Assembly: GCF_044582145.1 (NCBI RefSeq)
Contig: NZ_JBDODO010000004.1
Length of the DNA stretch: 64,000 nt
Source of the DNA: Guyparkeria sp016278265
GTDB lineage: Bacteria > Pseudomonadota > Gammaproteobacteria > Halothiobacillales > Halothiobacillaceae
Direction: 5' to 3' (one strand)
This document shows, piece by piece, positions 36,986 to 44,811 of this stretch (position 1 is its first letter; the number at the start of each line of letters is the position of its first letter). The translations under genes were made by a program, and so were the position numbers. The notes below the pieces were generated by a model, which saw only the letters and a program-made list of their open reading frames with translations, searched no databases and was not told the origin of the DNA.

Positions 36986-37909
36986 CTACCGCACCTGCAC
37001 CAGATCGCCGCGCTCGACCGATCGATTTCCCTGGTAACGCACCGTGGCGTCGTTTTCGCCCAGGAAGATGACCCGGACCTCGCCCAGGTTCATCGGTTCG
37101 CGCACCGGGCCGGCAGTGATTTCCATGACAGGACGAGTCAAGAGATTGACGCCGAGCGAGTCGGTCGGTACGCCCGGTTCGACGACGATCAAGCGATCGT
37201 CGGCGGCCAGCCCGTCGGCTCGTCCAAGATCGATCCGCAGGTCGGTGCCGCCGCCGCGACTTTCGGTGGACAGCACCCGCCCGACCAGCGGCCGGCATTC
37301 CAGCGTGTCGAGCACGTGTTGCGCCACCGTCTCGATCGCGGCATCCAGCGACTGACCCCAATCGCTTTCCCAGAAACGGGTCGAGTCCGCGGCGATCTCG
37401 GGCGAGAACGGTTTGCCGTCGGTGGTGGACAGGTCAATCCGCCAGGTATCCAGCCGCGCGCCCCGGGCGCCATCGTCCAGGGTGGCAGTAAGCTGTCCGC
37501 CGCGAGGCTCGTAACGATCGGGCAGCAGAACGATGCCCGAGGGGCGGCCCTCGGTGCCAACGTCGCTCGCCACCAGTCGCAGGAAGTAGGGCGCACCATG
37601 GCGGGAGAACCCGTCCATCGCGGGCTCCAGCCCCTCGCTTCGGGTCGGCGGAGTGATGTCGACCACCTGCTGTCCGGCCGCTTCCAGTCGGCTCGCTAGC
37701 CGGTCGGCGAGAGCCGCTGGAAGCCCCCTGACGTCCCCGGGCTCGTGGGTGAGTCGGGCCTCGGTCATGACCAGCCGGTGATTGGCTTGGCAATGGTCGG
37801 AGTCGGTTGCCGGCGCGGCGGTTGTCGCGATCGGCAGGAGTAGGGCAGCGAATGCCAACCAGGTCGTGTGGCGCGTGACGGGGTGTCCGGTCATGGGTGG
37901 TCTCGGCAT
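36986..37909 (-). CDS. Exported FlgT-like protein
   Basis: 307 residues from the Met at 37909; starts at 37918 and 37894 are also possible, and none has a clear ribosome-binding site. A signal peptide ends near TTAAPA. The rest resembles the middle and C-terminal domains of flagellar assembly protein FlgT: LPAALADRLASRLEAAGQQVVD, then LECRPLVGRVLSTESRGGGTDLRIDLGRADGLAADDRLIVVE and a C-terminal SH3-like barrel ending VERGDLVQVR. FlgT forms the H-ring of some polar flagella. No flagellar gene is nearby, so the assignment is tentative. Confidence 0.6.
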   Translation of the reverse strand: MPRPPMTGHPVTRHTTWLAFAALLLPIATTAAPATDSDHCQANHRLVMTEARLTHEPGDVRGLPAALADRLASRLEAAGQQVVDITPPTRSEGLEPAMDGFSRHGAPYFLRLVASDVGTEGRPSGIVLLPDRYEPRGGQLTATLDDGARGARLDTWRIDLSTTDGKPFSPEIAADSTRFWESDWGQSLDAAIETVAQHVLDTLECRPLVGRVLSTESRGGGTDLRIDLGRADGLAADDRLIVVEPGVPTDSLGVNLLTRPVMEITAGPVREPMNLGEVRVIFLGENDATVRYQGNRSVERGDLVQVR

Positions 37910-38113
37910 TGGGAGCATGGTAATCAGTGATCGTGGGTGTTCAGCGTATCTCTGGAAGCACGAGATGTGCCATCGCTCCTTTTCGCGGTCCCGGTTCGGT
38001 GATCGGGCAATCGGTCGAATGGCTGCTTGAGTCGATTGGGGCGAAGAGAATGGGAAAATACCTGCGATCAATACCCGGGCTATACCGGGGTGACTCGAGT
38101 CGGGAGGACTGAT

Positions 38114-39724
38114 ATGTCGGGGAACGGCGCCTGGAATCGTGTTTTCGAATGGGGCTGGTTGCCACTGTTCCTGGTGGTGATGACCGTCGCGCTGCTGACG
38201 CGACCGCTGATGCCGGTCGACGAGACGCGCTACCTCGGCGTCGCCTGGGAGATGTGGCAGTCGGGCTCGTGGGTCGTGCCGTTGCTCAACGGCGAGCCCT
38301 ACAGTCACAAGCCGCCGCTGTTGTTCTGGCTGATCCACGCTGGTTGGGCGGTGTTCGGCGTCAACGAGATCACGCCGCGGCTCGTCGGCCCGGCCTTCGC
38401 GCTGGGCAGCCTGTTCCTGATCCGCGCCGTTGCCCGTCGGTTGTTCCCGACTCGGCCGGTCATTGCCAGTCTGGCGCCCTGGATTCTCGCCGGGACGATC
38501 TACTGGCTGGGTTTCGCCACCATGACGATGTTCGATCAGCTGGTGGTCTTCTTCGTCCTGCTCGGCATTTTCGGCCTGCTTGAACTGGGACAGGGCCGTC
38601 GTCGCGGCTGGTTGTGGCTGTTTCTGGGGACGGCGCTGGGGGTGCTTGCCAAGGGGCCGTTTGCCCTGATCTACCTGGTGCCACTAACGGTTGTCGCCCC
38701 CTGGTGGGCCGGGGTGGGGGTGTCCTGGCGCTGGTTCTTCCAGGCCGGCGCGGTCGGGTTCCTCGGCTCCTGCGTGGCGCTCGGTTGGGCGCTCTGGGCG
38801 GCCCAATTGGGTGGGCCCGCCTACGCCGAGGCAATACTCTGGGGGCAGATGGCCGGGCGGGCCGTGGACGCCTTCGATCATGCCCAGCCCATCTACTACT
38901 ACGTGTGGGTGCTGCCGCTGCTGTTTCTGCCGTGGACACTGATCCTGCCCGGGGTGCTGCGACGCGTGTGGAAGGGTCGCGGATCGGGCCAATCGGTCTG
39001 GCCCGACCCGCAGTTTGCCCGACTGATGCTGGCCTGGGTGCTGGTGCCGTTCGGTCTGTTGTCGCTCGCTTCGGGCAAGTTGCCGCACTATCTGCTGCCG
39101 GTGATCCCGGCGCTGTCACTCGCCACGGCGGCCTTGCTCGCCGGCCTGGTCGAATCGCCGCAGGCATTGCGCAGCCGGGCGGTGGCCGTCTTCTGGTGCG
39201 TGATGGGGCTGGTGCTCATCGTGCTGCCCTGGTCGACGAGTCACGGGCTGACCGCCATGCTGCCGGGTGGGGTAAGTGCCGTGGGCGTGGCGTTGCTGTT
39301 CGGTGGCGCCTGGCTGTGGGTCGCTCGTCGCGGGCCGCGGCAGTTGGTGGCGGTGGCGCTGGCCACCGGTGTCGGAATGGTCCTGCTTCACCTGGCGTTG
39401 CTGCCGTTGCGCCCGGCCTTCGACTTCAAGTCGTTCGCGACGCGGGTCGGCGAGTTGCAGCACGGCGGCCATCCGATCGCGTTTGTGGGCAGGTATCGCG
39501 ACGAGTACAGTTTTTACGGCCGGCTGAGCCAGCCGGTGGTCGAGCTGGGCGGCGAGGCGGCCGCGAAGGAGTTCTGCGCCGCCTCGCCCGACGGTATCGT
39601 GGTGCGGCGCCTGCGGGGGGCGGTGCCGCCCGAGGCGCTCGTCTCGACCCAGTTTCGCAGCAAGCACGACGTGGCCCTGCCATGTTCCGCTCTCGCGTCA
39701 TCGAATCGTGCCGAGGCTCCTTAA
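38114..39724 (+). CDS. ArnT-like glycosyltransferase (family 39)
   Basis: 536 residues from the ATG at 38114, preceded by CGGGAGGAC; an upstream ATG at 38027 lacks this. At least eleven hydrophobic helices. The acidic motif LMPVDETRYLGVAWEMW in the first periplasmic loop and PLLNGEPYSHKPPLLFWLIHAGW are characteristic of PMT/ArnT-type transferases that use undecaprenyl-linked sugars in the periplasm. The sugar and acceptor are unknown; lipid A is the usual acceptor. The last eight residues (SSNRAEAP) and the stop codon are encoded by a repeat sequence identical in type to the adjoining MITE-like end. Confidence 0.85.
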   Translation: MSGNGAWNRVFEWGWLPLFLVVMTVALLTRPLMPVDETRYLGVAWEMWQSGSWVVPLLNGEPYSHKPPLLFWLIHAGWAVFGVNEITPRLVGPAFALGSLFLIRAVARRLFPTRPVIASLAPWILAGTIYWLGFATMTMFDQLVVFFVLLGIFGLLELGQGRRRGWLWLFLGTALGVLAKGPFALIYLVPLTVVAPWWAGVGVSWRWFFQAGAVGFLGSCVALGWALWAAQLGGPAYAEAILWGQMAGRAVDAFDHAQPIYYYVWVLPLLFLPWTLILPGVLRRVWKGRGSGQSVWPDPQFARLMLAWVLVPFGLLSLASGKLPHYLLPVIPALSLATAALLAGLVESPQALRSRAVAVFWCVMGLVLIVLPWSTSHGLTAMLPGGVSAVGVALLFGGAWLWVARRGPRQLVAVALATGVGMVLLHLALLPLRPAFDFKSFATRVGELQHGGHPIAFVGRYRDEYSFYGRLSQPVVELGGEAAAKEFCAASPDGIVVRRLRGAVPPEALVSTQFRSKHDVALPCSALASSNRAEAP

Positions 39725-39745
39725 GGAACCTCGGCACGATTCGAT
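39700..39745. repeat. Hairpin formed by a solo repeat end abutting a MITE-like end
   Basis: The 21-base arm at 39700-39720 and the arm at 39725-39745 are inverted copies with one mismatch, separated by TTAA. The left arm is an extra copy of the element end, lying in the glycosyltransferase gene's last codons. It could also act in transcription termination, although no T-run follows. Confidence 0.65.
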
Positions 39746-39904
39746 GGCGCCTCTGGCGAGTCCCATACGGGCGGGCCGCCAAGGACCCATTTGCGGCGTT
39801 GCACTCCTTGTGAATGACCACCGCCATTCACGGCGGACTGCGCCTTGCAACTGGGCCCTTGGCGGTCCCGCAGAGGCACTATCGAATCGTACCGAGGTTC
39901 CTTA
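39722..39904. mobile_element. MITE-like element with 34-bp terminal inverted repeats
   Basis: The left end (39722-39755, TAAGGAACCTCGGCACGATT, then CGATGGCGCCTCTG) and right end (39871-39904) are inverted copies with three mismatches. The 115-base interior has no gene. It shares the segment GCGCCTTGCAACTG and the CGCAGAGGCA boundary with the element at 49748-50098. Outer bases read TTAA on both sides, which may be a target duplication or part of the repeat. No transposase is encoded. Confidence 0.75.
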
Positions 39905-39909
39905 ACCTC

Positions 39910-39915
39910 TATAAT
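39910..39915 (+). promoter_or_regulatory. Candidate -10 box for gltX at the edge of the MITE-like element
   Basis: A perfect TATAAT six bases outside the element's right end, 75 bases before the gltX start. The corresponding -35 region would fall within the repeat (around TCGTAC), and it is weak. Confidence 0.4.
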
Positions 39916-39989
39916 GTCCGCTTTGTCCCGGCCGGGGCGGGCCGCGCCCCGCCATCCGCGACCACGTTTCCGCTGTTCCCGAGGTATCG

Positions 39990-41393
39990 ATGACTGTTCG
40001 CACCCGTTTCGCCCCGTCGCCCACCGGCTACCTGCACATTGGCGGCGCCCGTACGGCCCTGTTCAGTTACCTGTTCGCCCGCCGCCACGGCGGCGAGTTC
40101 GTGCTGCGCGTGGAAGACACCGACCGCGAACGGTCGAATCCCGAATCAGTCAACGCGATTCTCGAGGGCATGACCTGGCTGGGGCTGGACTACGACGAAG
40201 GTCCGTTCTACCAGACCGAGCGCATGGATCGTTACCGCGAGGTGATCGACCAGCTGCTCGTCGAGGACAAGGCCTACTACTGTTACGCCACCCGCGAGGA
40301 GCTCGACGCCCTGCGCGAGGCGCAGATGAAGCGTGGCGAGAAGCCACGCTACGACCGTCGTTATCGCGATTTCACCGGCACGCCACCGGAAGGCGTCAAG
40401 CCGGTGGTGCGTTTCAAGAACCCGCTCGATGGGCTGGTGGTGGTCGAGGATGCCATCCGCGGCCGGGTCACGTTCCGCAACGACGAGCTCGACGACCTGA
40501 TCATCGCGCGCGGCGACGGCACCCCGACCTACAACCTCACGGTGGTGGTCGATGACATGGACATGCAGATCACGCATGTCGTGCGTGGTGACGATCATCT
40601 CAACAACACCCCGCGCCAGATCAACCTCTACCGGGCGTTGGGTGTCGAACCGCCGGCGTTCGCGCACCTGCCGATGATCCACGGCCCGGACGGGGCAAAG
40701 CTCTCCAAGCGCCACGGGGCGGTCAGCGTGGTGCAATACCGCCACGACGGCTTTTTGCCCGAGGCGTTACTTAATTACCTGGTACGCCTGGGCTGGTCGC
40801 ACGGTGACGAGGAGATCTTCTCTCGCGCCGAGCTGGTGCAGCTGTTCGATCTCGTCGATGTCAATCATTCGGCCTCGAGCATCAACCCGGAAAAGCTGCG
40901 CTGGCTGAACCAGCACTACATGCGCGAGCTGCCGGTGGCCGACGTGGCCGCCGAACTGCGCTGGCACCTCGGCCACCTTGGCATCGACCCGGATGAGCAG
41001 GGGCCGAAGCCGACGGCGATCGTGCCGGCCTACGTCGATCGTGTGCACACGCTGGTCGAGATGGCCGAGGAGGCCCAGCCGTTCTACCAGGATGCCGTCG
41101 AACCCGACCCGAAAGCGATGGAGAAGCTGGATGCGTCGGCGGCAATGGTGGTCGACGCGCTGCTCGTTGCCCTGGAGGACGATGCCGCCTGGGAGAGCAG
41201 CGAGACGCTGGAGTCGGCGGTCAAGGGCGTGGCGAAGACCCTCGATCTCAAACTTGGCAAGGTGGGGCCGGTGCTGCGACTGGCCCTGCTGGGGCACACG
41301 TCGTCGCCGAGTTTCGGGGTGATCCTCGAGTTGATGGGCCGCGTGCGCAGCCATCAGCGCCTCAACGCCTTCCGGGAACGGATCGGTTCGTGA
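39990..41393 (+). CDS. gltX: Glutamyl-tRNA synthetase
   Basis: 467 residues. It charges tRNA-Glu, two copies of which are in this window. The HIGH-type motif is RFAPSPTGYLHIGGARTALF, and the KMSKS-type motif is KLSKRHGAVSV. EDTDRERSNPESV and THVVRGDDHLNNTPRQINLYRALG are class I catalytic segments. A full-length bacterial enzyme with the alpha-helical anticodon-binding C-terminus. The following gene starts two bases after its stop. Confidence 0.96.
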   Translation: MTVRTRFAPSPTGYLHIGGARTALFSYLFARRHGGEFVLRVEDTDRERSNPESVNAILEGMTWLGLDYDEGPFYQTERMDRYREVIDQLLVEDKAYYCYATREELDALREAQMKRGEKPRYDRRYRDFTGTPPEGVKPVVRFKNPLDGLVVVEDAIRGRVTFRNDELDDLIIARGDGTPTYNLTVVVDDMDMQITHVVRGDDHLNNTPRQINLYRALGVEPPAFAHLPMIHGPDGAKLSKRHGAVSVVQYRHDGFLPEALLNYLVRLGWSHGDEEIFSRAELVQLFDLVDVNHSASSINPEKLRWLNQHYMRELPVADVAAELRWHLGHLGIDPDEQGPKPTAIVPAYVDRVHTLVEMAEEAQPFYQDAVEPDPKAMEKLDASAAMVVDALLVALEDDAAWESSETLESAVKGVAKTLDLKLGKVGPVLRLALLGHTSSPSFGVILELMGRVRSHQRLNAFRERIGS

Positions 41394-41394
41394 T

Positions 41395-43554
41395 ATGAGA
41401 ATCGGGGCCATGCGACCGGCGTTACCGATCACGGTCGCATACCTGCTGTTTGCCTCCCTGTGGATATGGGTCACCCAGTGGCTCCTCGGGCGGCTGGGCG
41501 GGGCCCATTGGGAAATATCCACGGCGGGGCTCGTCTTCGGCGAGATCTTTGTGCTGGTGACCGGGGCCGTGCTCTACGTGCTGGTCGACCGCTTGACCGC
41601 CGCGCGTCAGGGCGTTGTCGATTTCGGTCCGGGACGAGTGCGGGCCCGTCAGGGGTGGCTTATCGCCATGCTGATCGCGCTGGTGCTGATCGCGGTAATG
41701 CAGATCTTTATCGCGGCGGTGGCGGCCCGGCAATACGCCCCCCTGTTGCTGGACAAGGCCCAGCGTGAAGTGGCCAACCTGGCGGCCATTCGCGCTATTG
41801 AACTGGATAACTGGATTGACGAGCGCGACCAGCAGGTCGACTCGGTGGCGCAACGACACGACTGGCTCAAGGATTGGGTCGCCCGCCTCGACGAGGGCGA
41901 GGTGGATGGATTCCCGGATGACCTGCGTCGCGGCAGCCTGATCACCCGATTTCGCTCGATCACGCTCCTGAATCCGGATCGCACCCCGCAACTGCAGACG
42001 GGCGCGACCAACGTGGTGCCACCGGATATGCAGCATTTCGACCAGGCAGCCGTCACGGGCGAGGTCCACACCGTGACTCGCTTCACCCACGGTCGAGGTG
42101 GTGCCGACCTGTTCTGGATTCTCCCGGTCTACGACGATCGCACGGCCGTTAGTCGGGGGCCGTGGTATCTCATGTTCTGGACCCGGCTGAATACCGAGAG
42201 CCTTTTGTCGGATGCCGAGGACGACGGGTTGCAGGTGCGGGCGGGCGAGGGGTTGCGCACCTTGCTGATCAATGCCCCGACCGATCCCTCCAGCGGCTCG
42301 AGCTTCTGGCCCATGTTGGTGTTGGACCCGAGGGACGCGTCCGCGACCGTCAGCGAGACACCCGCGGCGATTGTCGATCGCCTGAGGGTGGGTCTGTCGC
42401 AAACCGGGGCAACCTCGGATGCCGAAGACGGGGCCGGCGAGGGGGTTACCCGGATCGAGGGTGCCGACCGTGTCTATGCCACCGTTGCCGTGGACCGTCT
42501 GTCGGCCCGTCTGCTCGTGCTTCAGGACCGTCGCGAGGTGCTTGCGCCGGTCGATCAGCTGGAAAAATGGCTGAGCCTGACCGCCATGCTCTCGACGTTC
42601 GGCCTGTTTGCCGCGTTGCTATTTCTGTGGCGTTTCCTGCGTGGACGCTACGGTGCCCGTAGCGCCAACGTTGTTCGCGAGCGCGACTTCTGGCGCCACG
42701 CCTGGCTGGACATGCCGGCGTTGGGCCTGATCGAAATCGAGCCACGGCGATTGCATGTGATTGTCGCCAACCGGCAGGCAGCCGATTGGTTCGGTCGAGC
42801 CCGCGAAACCCTGGTGGGCACGCCGTTATTCGATCTGTTCGAACCCACTGATCCCGCCTCGCCGCTGGCCGGGGATCCCGAAACCATCTTGCCGGCCTAT
42901 TTTGCCCGCGGCGCAGTCGACCGCGTGGCCCTGGAGGGTCGAGTATCGGGACAAGGCGCGGTTGGCCCGATGTGGCTGGAGTTGCGTGTACTGCGTGACA
43001 GCGAGGGGGAGCCACAGCGGATGATCGGCATGCTGCGCCCGGCGCGCGCGACCGATGACACCGCGTTGCGCGCGCAGATCGATCACCTGACGGCCCGCTG
43101 TGCGCTGTTGCCGGCGTCCGAGCGTGCGGTGCTGGGCGCGGCGCTGGCCGAGCAGCGAACGAGTCCGTTCCTCGATGTCCGCACGATTTCCCTGGCGACC
43201 GCACAGATCCACGATCGCGCGGCGCTTATCGCCTACCTGGAGGCCCACCTCCCCGAAAGCCTGCGCCATCACCAGGCGTTGTTGCGGCCGTTGGCAGATG
43301 AACTGGGCCGGGTGCTGGTCAGTGGCGAGGGACGTTGGGTTCACAGTGACGCCGGTGATTCGTTGAAGGCTGGTGGCGGTATTCCCGCGGTCATCAATGC
43401 CGTCGGACACAGCGTGGTGATGCTGCCCGAACCGATGCGCGAAGAGGGTGTGGTCGCGGTGCGTCTCTACATCAGCCAGGATCGCTGGGAGATCACGCCC
43501 GGTCTGTTTGCGGCGATCGAGCGACTCCACCATGTCTGCTGTTTTGCCGACTGA
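41395..43554 (+). CDS. Membrane PAS-domain protein lacking an evident output domain
   Basis: 719 residues. Three hydrophobic helices lie at about 10-30, 41-65 and 79-105. The N-terminus ITVAYLLFASLWIWVTQWLLGRLGG resembles that of many membrane PAS histidine kinases and diguanylate cyclases. A large extracytoplasmic domain (about 106-395) is followed by a helix near 398-416. A PAS-like domain follows (about 435-550: FWRHAWLDMPALGLIEIEPRRLHVIVANRQAADWFGRARETLVGTPLFDLFEP). The last 150 residues show no HATPase, GGDEF, EAL or methyl-accepting motif. Cotranscribed with gltX. Confidence 0.7.
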   Translation: MRIGAMRPALPITVAYLLFASLWIWVTQWLLGRLGGAHWEISTAGLVFGEIFVLVTGAVLYVLVDRLTAARQGVVDFGPGRVRARQGWLIAMLIALVLIAVMQIFIAAVAARQYAPLLLDKAQREVANLAAIRAIELDNWIDERDQQVDSVAQRHDWLKDWVARLDEGEVDGFPDDLRRGSLITRFRSITLLNPDRTPQLQTGATNVVPPDMQHFDQAAVTGEVHTVTRFTHGRGGADLFWILPVYDDRTAVSRGPWYLMFWTRLNTESLLSDAEDDGLQVRAGEGLRTLLINAPTDPSSGSSFWPMLVLDPRDASATVSETPAAIVDRLRVGLSQTGATSDAEDGAGEGVTRIEGADRVYATVAVDRLSARLLVLQDRREVLAPVDQLEKWLSLTAMLSTFGLFAALLFLWRFLRGRYGARSANVVRERDFWRHAWLDMPALGLIEIEPRRLHVIVANRQAADWFGRARETLVGTPLFDLFEPTDPASPLAGDPETILPAYFARGAVDRVALEGRVSGQGAVGPMWLELRVLRDSEGEPQRMIGMLRPARATDDTALRAQIDHLTARCALLPASERAVLGAALAEQRTSPFLDVRTISLATAQIHDRAALIAYLEAHLPESLRHHQALLRPLADELGRVLVSGEGRWVHSDAGDSLKAGGGIPAVINAVGHSVVMLPEPMREEGVVAVRLYISQDRWEITPGLFAAIERLHHVCCFAD

Positions 43555-43581
43555 GCCGGGCACAGGCGTCTACCCAACGAA

Positions 43582-43616
43582 AACGCCCCGTGACGATGTG
43601 ATCGTCACGGGGCGTT
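43582..43616. terminator. Bidirectional terminator between the PAS gene and mrpG
   Basis: AACGCCCCGTGACGAT-GTG-ATCGTCACGGGGCGTT is a perfect 16-base-pair hairpin between convergent genes. It is preceded by AAAA on one side, giving a T-run for the minus-strand direction. Confidence 0.85.
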
Positions 43617-43643
43617 CGGCGTTTGGGGCGAGTGGTTCAGGCG

Positions 43644-43994
43644 CTATGGGGGCGGCGGTTCGTTCTCTTGCTGTGGTTTGCCGGCCGATTCATGGCGCGG
43701 ATTGTCACCGGACAGTTCCCGGTGCATGCCGGCGCGCGCCATCAGCAGGGCACTGATCGGCGCGGTCAGAAACAGGAAGACCAGGATCAGGATCTCGTGG
43801 ACCGAAAGGCTGCCGCGACTGGAGAAGTACACCGCCGAGGCCAGCAGGATGCTGCCCACGCCGAGGGTGGATGCCTTGGTTGGGCCGTGCAGGCGCATGA
43901 AAAAGCTCGGCAGCTTGGCGAGGGCCAACGAGCCGAGCAGCACGAAAGCGGCGCCAAACAGGATCAGAAAGCTGACGATGAGTTCGAAAAGCAT
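43644..43994 (-). CDS. mrpG: Mrp/Mnh Na+(K+)/H+ antiporter subunit G
   Basis: 116 residues with three membrane helices (VSFLILFGAAFVLLGSLALA, ASTLGVGSILLASAVYF, ILILVFLFLTAPISALLMARA). The PSFFMRLHGPTKASTLG segment is the MrpG signature. Last gene of the Mrp locus. The C-terminal tail is polar. Confidence 0.93.
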   Translation of the reverse strand: MLFELIVSFLILFGAAFVLLGSLALAKLPSFFMRLHGPTKASTLGVGSILLASAVYFSSRGSLSVHEILILVFLFLTAPISALLMARAGMHRELSGDNPRHESAGKPQQENEPPPP

Positions 43995-44008
43995 GACGGG
44001 CCTCCGGG

Positions 44009-44278
44009 CTATTCGACGATGTCGCCGCGAATCAGGTACTTGCTCAACGCCACCGTGGTGATGAAGCCCAAAACGGCGATCAGCAGCGCGGCCTCGAAGT
44101 TGATCGAGGTCTCGAACCAGATACCCAGCGCGATCAGTAGCGCGATGCCGTTGATCGACATCGTGTCGAGGGCGAGCACGCGGTCGGTCTGATCCGGTCC
44201 CTTGAACAGCCGGTAGGTCGTCAGGCCCATCGCGATGACGATCAGGATCAGGGCAATGCCGAGACTGACGTGAATCAT
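44009..44278 (-). CDS. mrpF: Mrp/Mnh antiporter subunit F
   Basis: 89 residues from MIHVSLGIALILIVIAMGL; a longer frame to 44419 overlaps mrpE and is rejected. Three helices. The YRLFKGPDQTDRVLALDTMSINGIALLIALG segment is the conserved MrpF motif. It overlaps mrpE by four bases. Confidence 0.93.
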   Translation of the reverse strand: MIHVSLGIALILIVIAMGLTTYRLFKGPDQTDRVLALDTMSINGIALLIALGIWFETSINFEAALLIAVLGFITTVALSKYLIRGDIVE

Positions 44279-44811
44279 GATTCTGTTCCTGGGTTGGATG
44301 ATGGACTCGCTGCGGGGTTGGTCGTTTGGCCGAATACCCGCATCAGGCGTGATTCGTAGCGCTGCTTGATCTCGGCGATTTCCTCGCTTAGGTCGTCGGC
44401 GTGCAACGCATGCACCCACAGGCGGCTTTGATCCGGGCTGATCCGGCAGGAAACCGTACCCGGCGTGAGCGTGATGGTCGCTGCGAGGATGCTCACCGGC
44501 AACGGCCCCTGCAGGTCGAGTTCCATCTCGAACAGTTGCGAGCGCAACGCGCGGTTGGGGCCAAGTACCTGGCGGGCGACCACGAAATTGGCGCGGATGA
44601 TGTCGACCACCACGATGCCCAGATAGCCCAGCAGCGCGACGGGGCTTTTTACCCCGGCGCGGATCTCCCAGAAGCGATGCGTGATCCAGGGGATCACCAG
44701 GGCGACGATGGCGCCCATCACGATCGAGGCCGGGTGGATGCTGTTGTTGATCACCAGCCAGCTGATCAACAGGACCAGGCTGAGCAGCGGTTGAGGCAGG
44801 ATGCGACGCAT
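44275..44811 (-). CDS. mrpE: Mrp/Mnh antiporter subunit E
   Basis: 178 residues, with N-terminal helices (PQPLLSLVLLISWLVINNSIHPASIVMGAIVALVIPWIT region) and the cytoplasmic domain with TITLTPGTVSCRISPDQSRLWVHAL, the MrpE hallmark. The C-terminus is polar and Ser/Pro-rich. It follows mrpD without a gap. Confidence 0.93.
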   Translation of the reverse strand: MRRILPQPLLSLVLLISWLVINNSIHPASIVMGAIVALVIPWITHRFWEIRAGVKSPVALLGYLGIVVVDIIRANFVVARQVLGPNRALRSQLFEMELDLQGPLPVSILAATITLTPGTVSCRISPDQSRLWVHALHADDLSEEIAEIKQRYESRLMRVFGQTTNPAASPSSNPGTES

